A stretch of DNA of 64,000 nucleotides from assembly GCA_963921935.1 (NCBI GenBank), contig OY998185.1, positions 31,588,487 through 31,652,486 on the forward strand. The letters are read 5' to 3'. Below the pieces are notes generated by a model. That model was not told where the DNA came from and searched no databases. It saw only the letters and a program-made list of their open reading frames with translations. Source of the stretch: Galeruca laticollis. Lineage: Eukaryota > Arthropoda > Insecta > Coleoptera > Chrysomelidae. Positions 11,151-22,576 of the stretch are shown one piece after another (positions within the stretch are counted from its first letter, which is position 1; every line of letters starts with the position of its first letter). Both the position numbers and the translations under genes were made by a program.

Positions 11151-12123
11151 TTTTGATTCTGCGTAGATGTTGATTTCTATTTAAGAAATAGATAACAGCT
11201 ATGAATTGTATGACGAACTTCATAATGATTAATATTTTCATGGAAGTTCGAAATGCCATTGATAAACCTTGGTCTTTGGTATAGAACCTTCAAATTTTCT
11301 ACTATCCGAGGTAAAAATACGTGTGGCAGAAAGGAGGTTTATCTTGTGTCCGAGGATGTAGATCATGATGATGATTGTTCAGAATATTTTATTATTGCAC
11401 CAATCGACAGACTATGAGAGAATATATTTAAATATGTCACAAATTCCAAAACAAGTCGAATTGGTGGTTGAATTGCTTCTTAGATTCCCTTGGTTGGATT
11501 ACTGACAATTCCGCGATTTCATTGAAAAGATTGGACAGAACTTCCCGTATCAGCTCTTATTTGACTATATGAGATCGCCCTAATGTTGAATCACAACACA
11601 GCGGATGACTCTGCGAATGAATATTCTGTATAAATTAATCAAAACAAAAATGGAAGTGAACTCAATGTAACAAATAGAAAACTACTCATGTGTACATATC
11701 GTCCCCTAAGGGAAGATGTCCAAAAATGTCGATTTTCGATTTTTTCGTTCTGTGTATACTTCAGGAGCCCCTTTATTAGCTACAGAAGTATACTATATCC
11801 ACGAAAACGCCCGAAAATTTACAATTTAAAAATAAGTCTATGTGTTCGGATCGATTTCACTTTAGTACAGAACTATTTCAAGTTCGGTAAACAGCAGACG
11901 TATTGGCTTTCACAGGGAAATGATCGACATATACTAGTTCTGTTTTGTAAACGATTAACTTGGTATTGGCGTTAGTGGAGCTCTGATTTAAAGTTGGCTG
12001 TCACATAGTACCATTTTCTATGGACAGAATAGTTCTGATTTGAAATTTGAAGTGAACTAGTATTGTTTTTGTCTGTTTTAAATAACAACGCAACACGTTA
12101 CATGAGACATAATCATACTAAGA
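11151..12123. other. No recognisable gene
   Basis: AT-rich. The 95-codon plus-strand ORF at 11688-11975 has no motif I recognise and I treat it as chance. Confidence 0.4.
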
Positions 12124-12317
12124 AACGAAACTCAATAAATATAACTTAACGCAATGCGTAATTTTAGCCACGTAATTTTTTTTTATCAGAAAGAGCAAGG
12201 TAAAATAATGAGGTAAGATAAACGAAACTCAATAAATATAACTTAACGCAATGCGTAACTTTAGCCACGTAATTTTTTTTTATCAGAAAGAGCAAGGTAA
12301 AATAATGAGGTAAGATA
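12124..12317 (+). repeat. 97-bp tandem duplication
   Basis: Two nearly identical units start at 12124 and 12221 (AACGAAACTCAATAAATATA), differing by about one base (GTAATTTTAG versus GTAACTTTAG). The near-identity implies a recent duplication. There is no coding content. Confidence 0.95.
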
Positions 12318-14016
12318 TCAACAAAGCTATAATATAATATATAAACAATTTAGATTTGAATTAAGGAAAACATTTAATTATTTATCGCTTAAATAACATA
12401 AATATAAAGACATATATATTTTATATATGGATGTCAATGAAAACGGATATCGTGGTATGATGACATGAGTACCAACTGATAATAAAGGAAAATATAATGA
12501 ACGAGTAAAATAGAAATTGAAACTATTGAGATATTGTGTTTAATAATGTGATAGATAACAAACAAGAATGAATAGAAATGAATACAAATATAACACAATA
12601 TTATTCATATTATAAAATTTGTGTAAGTTGCGACCAATCAGAATACTCTGATTATGTGAAATAATTATGAAGACAATGACAATGATAATAGTGGACAATT
12701 TGTTAACAATTATCAATATGAAGTGTGAAAAACAGTTCATGTCAGAAATATAGTAATTATGAATATTAATAAAATTCTAGAACTTTACGAACTTACGCTT
12801 ATAAAAAAAGTTTGAGGACGCGAAGAAAACTAAGGAGAGGGAAGCCAAAGCTGAATGGGTTAACAGTATAAAAAGTTTTAAGTAAAAGTGGTTAAATTGA
12901 ATATAATTAATTATTCAACACATTAAATTCGTTAACAGAAGACCCAGTAACAAGTGTACAACATTTTTCCCGAACGAGACAAATTTTTTATCGAAATATC
13001 CAGGAGTTAAGAGTTTATCGCCAGTGTTTAGTGTCACGTTAGTGCGGACATTTTTCGATAGAAACAATTTATCAAACAGGTCAGTGATATCTTTTTCAAT
13101 CTGTTGGATCCAAAGAAATAAACAGATAAATAAAAATGATCATTTTCATAAACAATAAAAATAATAAAAGGCCATACATATATGAAACACAGGGAATAAA
13201 AACTATATAGTGATATCATGTAAGTGTTTCATAATCATTATAACGACTTACCTGAGTTCCAATGTATATTTTGCATGTACTGAGTTTATACGAATTTTTA
13301 ACACCATCGCCATTCACAAATTTCACTTTCTCACACATACAATTCATCCATTTAATTATTATCGTCATTATAAAATATGTTTATGTAAACTTAAAGAAAA
13401 TCACTGCATAGTGTAAATGATGAACATTGATATTTGATAGTTTCCTTTAAAAGTGATATTGTTTCTATATAAAAAGTTATAGCGGAAATCTGCTCTGCGC
13501 AGGTGCTGTAAATCTCCAAGATTGAAATGTTGGATATATTTTATGCACATTATCTCCATAGGCGTCTCATAAATAAGTTATTATATTTTTTTTTCTATTT
13601 TATCAACTAAACTATTAAATATTTATATAAATAATTGAATGTAGGTTATTATATTCTATTTAGACAGTTTCTTTTAAACAAAATAAATTACAGTAAAGTA
13701 ATAGCAATGTTGATTTCTTGATTATTTGCCCATGAACCCTACTGATATTAGGACTCATCATACTCTAAAACAAACCAGAGCAGCCGAGGAAACATTAAAT
13801 AAAGAGCATGTTTTTAAATAGCCAGGTAAATTTTTAAATTAAATTAATATCAACTATCAACAATTCATGTTCATAACATAATCAGTAATATATTCATAAT
13901 ATAAATTAAAATAGCAATAAAATACATAATATTTCTATTCAATTGCCGGCCCCAACGTGTGGCACTTTAAAAATAATAAAATAATAACTATGGTCATAAT
14001 ACTCTCTAAACAATTG

Positions 14017-14020
<4 letters not shown>
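12318..14020. other. No recognisable gene
   Basis: Very AT-rich. A sequence at about 13945-13965 (GGCCCCAACGTGTGGC) resembles a retroelement primer-binding site, but no LTR or coding region accompanies it. Confidence 0.4.
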
Positions 14021-14072
<52 letters not shown>

Positions 14073-14080
14073 ATATATAT
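14021..14080. repeat. (TA)n microsatellite
   Basis: About 60 bp of TA dinucleotides with one C interruption near the right end. Confidence 0.95.
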
Positions 14081-16580
14081 AAATCAGAAATCTCTCAATA
14101 TCTTAGGGATTCCGTCGTAAGTAGGACTGAATTAGACTCTTATTTACTACCCAACGTTTCCAAAAATTTTATTTTCTTTTTCAAGGCTGAAATATGGACA
14201 TGTTGGTACATTTCATTAATTAAAAATGTTTTTATACTTACGTGTAAAGTGAGTTAATAATTATTAAAACAGTTCATACTCGGAACAACAAAAAAATATA
14301 TTTTATGTATAGATACTTTTTAAGTACTAATTCAAAAGGATCTTTTCGATTTGAAGGAACATTATATGTTTGTCAGAGTATCACAGTTTGAGTGACAGTT
14401 TTTTGGTTGAGACATAACCTAGTTGATGTGTTCAACTTTATGACTTAAGGGACAGTCTTCATTATAAGTAGCATGACTTGTCACTTAATCATGATCCTAT
14501 GAACAAAGGAAGTCCTATATATCATATATTCTCCCTTGTCAACGAGCGAAAGTTGTAAGGTATATTACTATCACTAATTACCCCACTCAAATCTCACGAT
14601 AACAAGAGTAAATGCACAACAACTTCGTTATAACTCATTAGTTATATAGATTTTTATAATTATGAGTTAGAAATATATAGAATTATAAGAAAACTTACTT
14701 TTTTTGTTCATCACATATTTGTTTATGCATTGTACGTACCTTGATATGTGTTCCATTTGTGTCTATTGTATGATTGGGTAGCACCGTCCAGTACATACTT
14801 CGCATTCGCACCAACTCGATACGAATAACTAAAGCGAAAACTGGAAAAAGACTGTAGTCAATGCAGGCCACGCCATAGCGTACAGTGAGTGTATTGAAAT
14901 TGTGGTGGGAAAGGCATGATATTTATGTTTATCGCGGCCTGCAAACTTTTTAGTCGGTACTCCGTAGTACGCATTTTATTTACAAAATTGCGGATTATTT
15001 CAATTATAAAATTGGGTCTTATTGTGTCTTATACGTCTAACAAATTTTGAAAGGTAAAATAATTATGTCATTAGTTGAAGATTATATTTGATTTTAATTA
15101 CATCTTAACATGAATGAAGGAAGCAAAAACTTCAGTGACGTATTTGCAAAATATGAATTTAGCACGACAGAAAAAAAACTGATTTTGTATTTAATAAAAA
15201 TGTCGTTTTCTCAACTCGTATTTTTTTCTCATTATACTGATGTAGGGGAAAATTTTTCTTTATTTTCTAGACAATTGAAGTCCAGAAAAATTCTACTTAA
15301 TTCATTTGAGTTTATGTTCAATCTTAATAAGAGAATTCGTAGTTAATTATTATTCCGTAATGAGGCTGCGAGACATAACCTATGAATCCAAGCTCACCCA
15401 AGACGAGAACGTTTAACCCAATTACTGCGAATCTATCTCAATGGGTGAAACTTGAAATGAATTTAGAATTTTACTACGTACGCGCCTCGTAAAATATCAA
15501 TGAAATTGTTTTCGTGAACAAATACCTAAAATTTATTTCTGAAACTGTCGATATAATAGGTAATATCAAATCGACACTACCAGAAATTATTGAAGCTGCT
15601 CATGCAACGCCATTCAAATCGAAATAGAAAGAAACGATATGAACATAATGGAAATTTTCATCTGTCTTATAATTATACTTACCTAACTATTAGTAATAAT
15701 TTGGTATTTTTTTTGTTGATATTGAATATCACTAGACGCATTATAACAAGATAATAATCATATATTCAGAATTCATATTTTAACACTCATCATTCACATA
15801 ATTTGAATATTCATGGTCGTAGGAAAAATAGAGTACATAACTCGTTAGAAAGTGTATTTTCTGCACTCATCGAAAATATGTCACTTTCCACACTTGTTAT
15901 ACAGTAGTAGTCAAATTCGAGTCTATGCATTAGGATCTTGGTAACGGTAGGAGATATAGGGATGCTTAAATGGAGGCAAAGTTGCGTATTTCAGAGGTTT
16001 ATTGGAATCAAAAGTTCTAGAGTTTTAACGGGAAAATTGAAAATTTTGAAATGCTTATTTTGCCTATATCTTTTTATTTTGGAAAGCTTTTCCAAAACTA
16101 TGCCATAGCAACTGTTTGTTGACTATCCGAACATGCCAATAAAAATAATACACAAAATTACCTACAAATTGGGCGACTCTCAACATTTTATTCTCAAATA
16201 CAAATCTGTATTCTCAACTGCATTTTTTCAAATGCCAAGAGTCAAGTTTCATACTTGCCTAGTAGAATATTAAGATTTTTTAAAATTCCATAACAACTGT
16301 AATTAAAAAAATAGCAGTGGGTAAGAATGTAATTGAAGAATTGATATTTTCCTGGTAATAGTTCAATATTTCCAAAATTCTCTGTAGATCAGATGAAAAT
16401 ACTACGCCTATATGAAACATGACTCTTTGCTTTTGCAACAATGCAATTAAAAATATAGATTCGTATGTGTAAATAAAAAGTTGAGGGTGACACAATTTTA
16501 ACATTTTAACGACACTTTGTATATAATTTTCATTCACATTGAGCTTGCCGCTAAAAAAATTCAGTTCGAATACAAAAGCG
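14081..16580. other. 2.5 kb without a recognisable gene
   Basis: The only ORF worth mentioning is 15110-15346 on the plus strand (78 codons, MNEGSKNFSDVFAKYEFS at the start), which shows no known domain. GC-richer sequence at 14780-14960 lies upstream of it and could hold a promoter, but nothing supports transcription. Confidence 0.35.
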
Positions 16581-17281
16581 GTAAGCTTTTCAATCTGTAA
16601 CCTACAGAATAATCCACGTTATACATATAAAGAAATACATTTTCACTTTTTTGCGCTTTTGAACAAAAGCTTGCCTTTTAAAAGTTTTCATTATTTTATA
16701 TGGCGATTTTTCGTCTACTTCTTAATCTATGCATTTCTGTGAGTTTTGAGCTATTATTCTGATTAACTGGTCTGACATCGGGGAGCTGTGATATTGAATT
16801 TCGACAATCTCCGGCTTAACTCGTAACCTCAACTCACACATACAGATTTTGAAAAGAATTGGACCAGAATTACAAATCTAGCCCGCCACTATGGTGCCGC
16901 TATCTTGAATTTATGAATTTTGACATAAAATTTATAATCTTCCACCCCGTAAAACCCCGCATACCAATTTTTGAATCGAATCGGCCTATAATCCCAAAGT
17001 TCGTTCGCCATCTTGCAGTTGCCATCTTGAAGTCAAGAATTTCAATAAAAAATTCAGAATATCTGACCCCAAAAACCCCTACATATCAATTTTGAATCGA
17101 ATCGGAAGCCATCGCGGAGCCGTCATATTGAATTTAAGAATTTTGACAGAAAATTCATAATCTCCGACCACAAAAACTCCCACGCCCCAGTTTTGAATGG
17201 AATCGGAGCATAATCAAGAAATCCGTCGGCCATCATGAAGCCACAATTTTTTTTCCTCTAACAAAAATTTCATCGTGTTTT
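16581..17281 (+). repeat. Minisatellite block X, copy 1
   Basis: Four imperfect tandem units of roughly 100-130 bp are built around a GCCATCTTGAAG/GAATTT motif followed by AATTTTGACA, a run of CCCC/AAAACCCC, and TTGAATCGAATCGG. A second copy of the whole block, clearly alignable, is at 24806-25556, starting at the same GTAAGCTTTTCAATC and ending at the same CGTGTTTT. The 78-codon ORF in each copy is a by-product of the repeat. Origin unknown. Confidence 0.85.
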
Positions 17282-17879
17282 GTCACCGGATTTATGAATT
17301 AACAATAACATGTGAAACTAAATAAAAGCGTGTAATAAAACTGAAATAAAAACAATCTGACAAACGACAATAAAAGGTCCCGCCTTCTGCGAGAAAATTG
17401 CCGACTCCGATCACCTGTTAGTTGTTTATGAATACCATAGTGGTCTAGAAGGAAGGCGGGGAAGAGTAAAGATACTTGTAAGCAGTGAAAACAGTTTAAT
17501 TTAGTAAGTAGAGTTGAGATGGTGATCCTTTCGGTTATCATGGACAATCAACTTCGTTAATTCAATAGGAAGAATAAATTATCCATTACCTGTTTAGATT
17601 CCTTATTCTTTTGATATGATTTTCATTAGCCTCACACCTAAGTCTAGCAATTCTAGTGAATTTAAGACTTTTTTGAAAAATTTTAAGTTCACACTTTTCT
17701 TTTTGAAATTCAATTTCAACGTTTGTCTTTAAAATTCAGAGCTTAACTTTTCATGGGCTTCGAATTATTCAAGAGAATGAAAAACATCTTCCATGAGCCT
17801 CACACGGCTCAATGGTGCATCTTAGTATAAATATAAGTTGATTTCAATCGTCCTATTTTGAGCTCTAGTTCACTCCGTA
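17282..17879. other. No recognisable gene
   Basis: Unassigned sequence between block X and the split PLE terminal repeat. Several ORFs of up to about 80 codons, none recognisable. Confidence 0.4.
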
Positions 17880-17963
17880 GGATATAGTTTTCCTTGGTTC
17901 CTATATCATTACACAGTTATGCCGATATTAAATAAAGATATCCAGGATATCCCCAAAGGGCTA
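17880..17963 (+). repeat. PLE 3' terminal sequence, left part of split copy
   Basis: It matches 32763-32848 (ATATAGTTTTCC, then ATTACACAGTTAT, then GATATCCAGGATATC, then AGGGCTA) and is cut at AGGGCTA by the 11.1-kb unit. The continuation is found at 29088, on the far side of that unit. Confidence 0.85.
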
Positions 17964-18330
17964 CCCAGATAGCACTAGATATTCAATGGACGTACTAAAA
18001 ATATTCGTTTTCGGATATTGTATTATTCTATAGACCCACTTCAAATATTTATATCCTATCTCGAATATTCTATGGACCATGGAATGGGATTTTTTTTTAA
18101 TATTGTATGAATGTTCTATAAATATATCCAAGGAATATTCAAGAATATTCTGAGGATATCTGTTGAATGTATATAGGAAGATAATCCAGAATATTCATAG
18201 AACATTCCATTAGGAATATTCTACAAATATCCAAGTGATATTAGGAATATTATAAAGATATCTGTGGAACGTATATAGCAAAATTTCAAATATTTGTAGA
18301 ATATCCCAATATGGATGATACCTGTTGAGC

Positions 18331-18863
18331 GGGTGACACTGAATCATAGTACTCCTCCCTTTTCATCTTTAGTTTCGAAGATAATTGATTGAAATTTGGG
18401 AAATCCTGTATACTTAATGAACGACAGTATTGCACATATCAATTCTTTCCCAACTTGTTCCACCGGGAGTGACACCAACTTTCGTTCAATATCGCCAATT
18501 ATTTTATCCATAAGCTCCATTAGTGTGAGAGAGAATAGAATTACCCGCCAGGGAAAGCTTCTCTCTCGCACTTATCGAGATTATGGGAAAAATAATTGGC
18601 GATATCTCTCCGTAGTCTTTGGAGATATCACCATCAAACCTGGTATCCTGGATTCCTTAGAATCATCACTAACCGACCATGTAATAATATACAGAGTGTT
18701 CCATTTGAAAATCGGAAGTTGGTATCACTCCCTGTGGAAGCGGAAAATAATAATTGATATGTACATAAGTGTCCTTCAGTAAGCAAACGGGATGTCCCAA
18801 ATTTAAATAAATATTCTGTGAAACTAAAGGAGAAAAGGGGGAGTACCATGATCCAGTGTTCCC
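18331..18863. repeat. Foldback/MITE hairpin
   Basis: Outer arms (GGGTGACACTGAATCATAG at 18331; complement GGGAACACTGGATCATGG at 18863) are inverted copies over about 150 bp each. A second nested palindrome lies inside (GCCAATTATTTTATCC against GGAAAAATAATTGGC, with GAGAGAGAA/TTCTCTCTC). The whole can fold into one long hairpin. The 128- and 75-codon ORFs across it are repeat shadows. Confidence 0.75.
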
Positions 18864-19314
18864 TGGTATATATCTTACGAATATCTAAGCAATCTTACAA
18901 AATTTCGAATTGTATATATAGGAAAAAATTTTTTTAAAAGAGAAAATTGAAGCACGGGAAACATTGAGTTCAACTTAATTCATTCATACATAAATATAAA
19001 ATGGACCGAGTTATGCATCCCTTGACTAAGCGACAGGCCATCGTTTTTCGGGATTTTTATGCCATCTAGTAGTAAAATATGTAACTTACCTTAGAAAAAA
19101 TGCAGAACACGGAGAGACATAAACAAAATATTTTTTTTAAGATAAAGCTAAGCGCCAATCAAGTTATAGAATAAAATCCGATTTGCATCACGTGTCTAAG
19201 AGCCAACTAATGCGGCGTTAGTTTACATCAGTTGACCAACCGACTTTGCGAGTTTGCATTACTTGACCAACCGACGGTGCAAGCGGCGTTTGGCTAGTTG
19301 ATGCGTTTTTATAT

Positions 19315-19350
19315 TATATTTAGTGAAGTATGTGTTTTGTGCGTTCAGTC
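19315..19350 (+). promoter_or_regulatory. Candidate core promoter of the transposon gene
   Basis: TATATTTA (19315-19322) lies 32 bp before the A of TCAGTC (19345-19350), the usual TATA-to-initiator spacing for arthropod promoters. The first ATG follows about 100 bp downstream. Predicted from motif and spacing only. Confidence 0.45.
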
Positions 19351-19445
19351 TTGTTCGGTACTCGGTAGTATTACAAGTTGTTATTGAAAGATATTAATTT
19401 AATTATTTGTTTCCTACATATTTTAAACGATTTTATGTTGGAAAA

Positions 19446-21841
19446 ATGTTGAGAAGAATAGCTTTAATCATAAGAAGTGCGCAGGAATTAATAAATATAG
19501 GGGTAAGTTCTTAATTATTATGCTAATATTTATTTTTTGATGTTGACATAACCTTAAATTTTTGTCGTAGGAGAATAATGAGGAAAATTTTCCACCAAAT
19601 AATTCTGCAGTAGAAAAAATAAAAAATGAAAGTACAACTTCGGAGCAGCGTAGTTTTCCGGAAGTGAGTATATTAATTTATTAATGTTTTTGTATTGATA
19701 CCTAGAGTTGATTAATAAGGTTGGATATATTATGGTACCATATATCTTTTTTATTTTAGGAACAAACAGATCATTATGGTAGCGACTCACCTACATATAC
19801 AAACCTTTTGCCAGTAAAAACTACTATTAATAATGATAAAGACGATAGTGAAAATATGAAAACTAATGTTCTAAATGATATAGAATTACAGAATAAAGAA
19901 AACGATGACCCAAGTGAGAATATACCAAAAAATAATGTTCTAAATGACTTAGAAATATAGAATGAACAAAACGATAATGACCCCAATGAAAATATAAAAA
20001 ATAATGTTCTAAATGACATAGAAGTTCAGAATGATCAAAACGATAATGACCCAAATGAAAAACATGCTACTCTAGGTCGACCCAGAAAAGGAAGAAAAAG
20101 GAAATATCCATCACAGAATCGCGCTGAGAGAACCATTAACTGCATTCAAAATAAAGGCTACATTACCCAAAGAGGATCTGTAAAAATGCGAAAAGAATTC
20201 AGACAATATCTATGTCGCTGCGATTGCTTAAATAAAGTTGGGATAGAAAGGGCACAAGAACAATACAAGAAATTTTATAGTGTAACATCCCACGATGCTC
20301 AAAGAGCACTTATTTGTGCAATGGTAAACGACTTCCCGATCAAGAGAAAAAGAAATAAAAACTCACAAAAAAGAAACAGGTCAAGGCGGTTCACTATAAC
20401 CGATGTTACCGTATGCAAACCATTTTTTCTGCAGACGTTAAGAATCTCGAGTGGTAAAGTAGATCTGGCTATTAAGAGCATGAAAAGAACAGAAGGTGTT
20501 AAAGATTTAAGGGGCATAGGTGGTGGAAAAAATAAAATTTCCGAACAGAAGCATCAAGAAGTAACCACACATATTCAATCTTTTCCAAAATATAAGTCCC
20601 ATTACGCCAGAGAAACAACAAATGCTATGTTTTTGCGTTCAGATACTACACTACCGATAATGTACGACTTATATAAACAAGAAGTAATGTCTCCTGTATC
20701 ATTCTCGAAGTACAAGCATATTTTTTTGACCTGCTTTGATTTAAAAAGAAAACGTTTAAAAAAGGATACGTGCAATACTTGACATTTTAGCCAGTAGCAA
20801 AAAGAGTCTCATTTAAAATCGGCTGAAGAATCAAGGATGTTATTAAAAAGCGATAGAATGAGGGCTAAAGACGATAATAATTTAGAAGTTTTATGTTTTG
20901 ATCTGGAAAAAACGCTACCTTTGCCCCGAATTCCTACAAACGTAGTTTTTTATAAACGCCAACTTTGGTTATATAATATGGGTATACATACTTCCAAAAA
21001 TAACAAAGGTCATTATTATGTTTGGTTGGAGGGAGATGCAGGCCGCGGTGCACAAGAAGTTGGATCTGGTTTGTTCAGACACATTATGAATGACCCAGAT
21101 ATGCAGGACTATAAGTCTTTGATTCTTTGGTCGTACAGTTGTGGAGGACAAAACAGAAACATAAAAATTGTCCTCATGTTAAAAGCAATTCTTGATGTCC
21201 ATCCATCCTTGACCAAAATAACATTACGATTTTTGACATCTGGTCATAGTTTCCTCCCAAATAACACATATTTTGGAGACATTGAGTGTGCATTAAAATT
21301 GCAACAGAGACTCTATTCTCCTAATGATTACATAAATATCATGAGGGGGTGCAGACGCAAGAATCCTCTTATTGTACATAGGATGGAACGAGAACACTTC
21401 TACGGTACTGGGCGTTTAGAAAAAGCTATTGTTGATAGAAAATCAGATATTAGGAACAATAAAATAAACTGGTTTAAATTTAAAGAAATAGAAATGCAGG
21501 AGAAAAAACCATTCAGTATTAATGTAAAAAGTGATGATTTTCAAAGCGAGGCACAGGAAATCAATATAGAAAGGAAAAGGGGCAGACCATCAGAGACAAG
21601 AAAAAATTTTAATGAATACTTAGACCAACTTTGGCCAAATGGTAAAGCAATATCCACAAAAAAACTTGATGACCTAAAATTCCTTTTACCATTTATACCA
21701 AAAGACGATCAAAAATTCTATAAAAAATTAATAGGAGATCCTAATCTAGAAGAAGACGTAGATGGATTTAATATTGAGACACTAGATTTTGAAGTAGAAG
21801 AAGAACAAGTAGAAGAAGGACAAGATGAAATAGAGTTATAA
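19446..21841 (+). pseudogene. Three-exon DUF7869-like transposase candidate, damaged
   Basis: Exons at 19446-19502, 19571-19663 and 19760-21841 have clean junctions (GTAAGT...GTCGTAG, GTGAGT...TTTTAG), all in phase 0. The N-terminal part is acidic and holds a 23-residue tandem repeat (units begin NVLND). A basic AT-hook-like stretch GRPRKGRKRK follows, then a Cys-bearing region (YLCRCDC; KKDTCNT). The second half has FDLEKTLPLPR, FYKRQLWLYNMGIH, SCGGQNRN, GHSFLPNN and FGDIE, which I recall as the pattern of the arthropod DUF7869 family. The Asp, Asp and Glu in such motifs could be an RNase H-fold catalytic triad, but that is inference. A second AT-hook-like site (KRGRPS) and an acidic tail end the protein. 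Lesions: TAG at 19958, and paired indels near 20780-20810 leaving TGA and TAG in frame. Tyr stands where I would expect Asp before SCGGQNRN. Confidence 0.7.
19865..20062 (+). repeat. 69-bp coding tandem repeat
   Basis: Units start at 19865, 19934 and 20003 (AATGTTCTAAATGA), exactly 69 bp apart. They encode 23-residue acidic repeats rich in Asn, Asp and Glu in the N-terminal part of the transposase-like protein. The premature TAG lies in the second unit where the first and third units have CAG. Confidence 0.9.
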
Positions 21842-22121
21842 AAAGTATTAAAAAATAATGTTTTTCATTGAATAATGTTCCTTTTATTTAAATAATGTTT
21901 TCTAACTACTTTAAAAATAAAAAAAATTTATTTAAAAATGTGTTCTGGTATGCCCTATCTGTCTTAAATATGTATACTACTATAAAACCTAGTACCTATC
22001 AGCTAATACAAAAAATTTAAATCAAAAGCATGATAAAAATTAAATAATTCTTTGCAGTAAGAACTTACAACAGTTTGTTGTATAAAAGGAGAATGATATT
22101 AATAATAAATTATTTTAAGTC

Positions 22122-22245
22122 AAATGCCTTGCAGTGGTTTTGCATAATATGACCAACAGTCAAAAGTGGTACATAGTCAAATAAAATGCCTTGCAGTAGT
22201 TTTGCATAATATGACCAACAGTCGAAAGTGGTACATAGTCATATT
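22122..22245 (+). repeat. 62-bp tandem duplication near the transposon right end
   Basis: Units at 22122 and 22184 (AAATGCCTTGCAGT) are almost identical. The second is followed by an inverted copy of its TTTTGCATAATATGAC core (GTCATATTATGC), giving a small hairpin. It lies in the 3' non-coding part of the transposon. Confidence 0.85.
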
Positions 22246-22576
22246 ATGCAAAACCTAAAAATACCTATAACCATAAAAAGCATCAACTGGAAAAGCGGCT
22301 TTTTGCTTATAACAGCTGTCACTTGTGTTTTATAATAAAAATATGCTGGAACCAAATAATTTCCAACTGTTTGAGCCAGTACACAAAAAATCAGCTTAAT
22401 CTGACATGTTTTCCATTTTTGAGAACGTGAAAAAGTAAAACGCGTTTTTTTCAAAATCGTTAAATTGTCGCTTAGTCAAGTGATGTCTAACGCGGTCCAA
22501 ATGTACCTCATAACATAACGGAAACTAACATAATTTTCAAATCCGAGATTACAAAATTCACTGACTTCCTCCATAC

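Larger units (their letters stand above)
19003..22498 (+). mobile_element. DNA transposon with DUF7869-like gene
   Basis: Terminal inverted repeats of 33 bp match at 29 positions. The left starts GGACCGAGTTATGCATC and the right, reverse complemented, starts GGACCGCGTTAGACATC; both continue into TTGACTAAGCGACA. AAAT flanks both sides (18999-19002 and 22499-22502), consistent with a 4-bp target duplication. Inside the left end the TIR motif TTGACTAAGCGAC recurs as TTGACCAACCGAC at 19232-19244 and 19263-19275, candidate transposase-binding sites. The single gene inside has three exons (19446-21841). With both ends, subterminal sites and one gene this is a full-length copy, although the gene is damaged. 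Confidence 0.85.

Noticed and set aside
13945..13965. Primer-binding-site-like CCCCAACGTGTGGC
   Set aside because: No LTRs, purine tract or coding remnants accompany it; a 14-base match in AT-rich DNA is weak.
15110..15346. Small gene MNEGSKNFSDVF...
   Set aside because: No domain, no convincing promoter, and its second half is generic Phe/Leu-rich sequence; retained only as a note in the gap description.
18396..18782. 128-codon plus-strand ORF and 75-codon minus ORF
   Set aside because: Both run through the arms of the palindromic hairpin at 18331-18863 and have no domain; they follow from the inverted repeat.
19774..20054. Minus-strand ORFs with repeated HLEHYFL/SLGSLSF-like peptides
   Set aside because: Antisense of the 69-bp coding repeat of the transposase-like gene.
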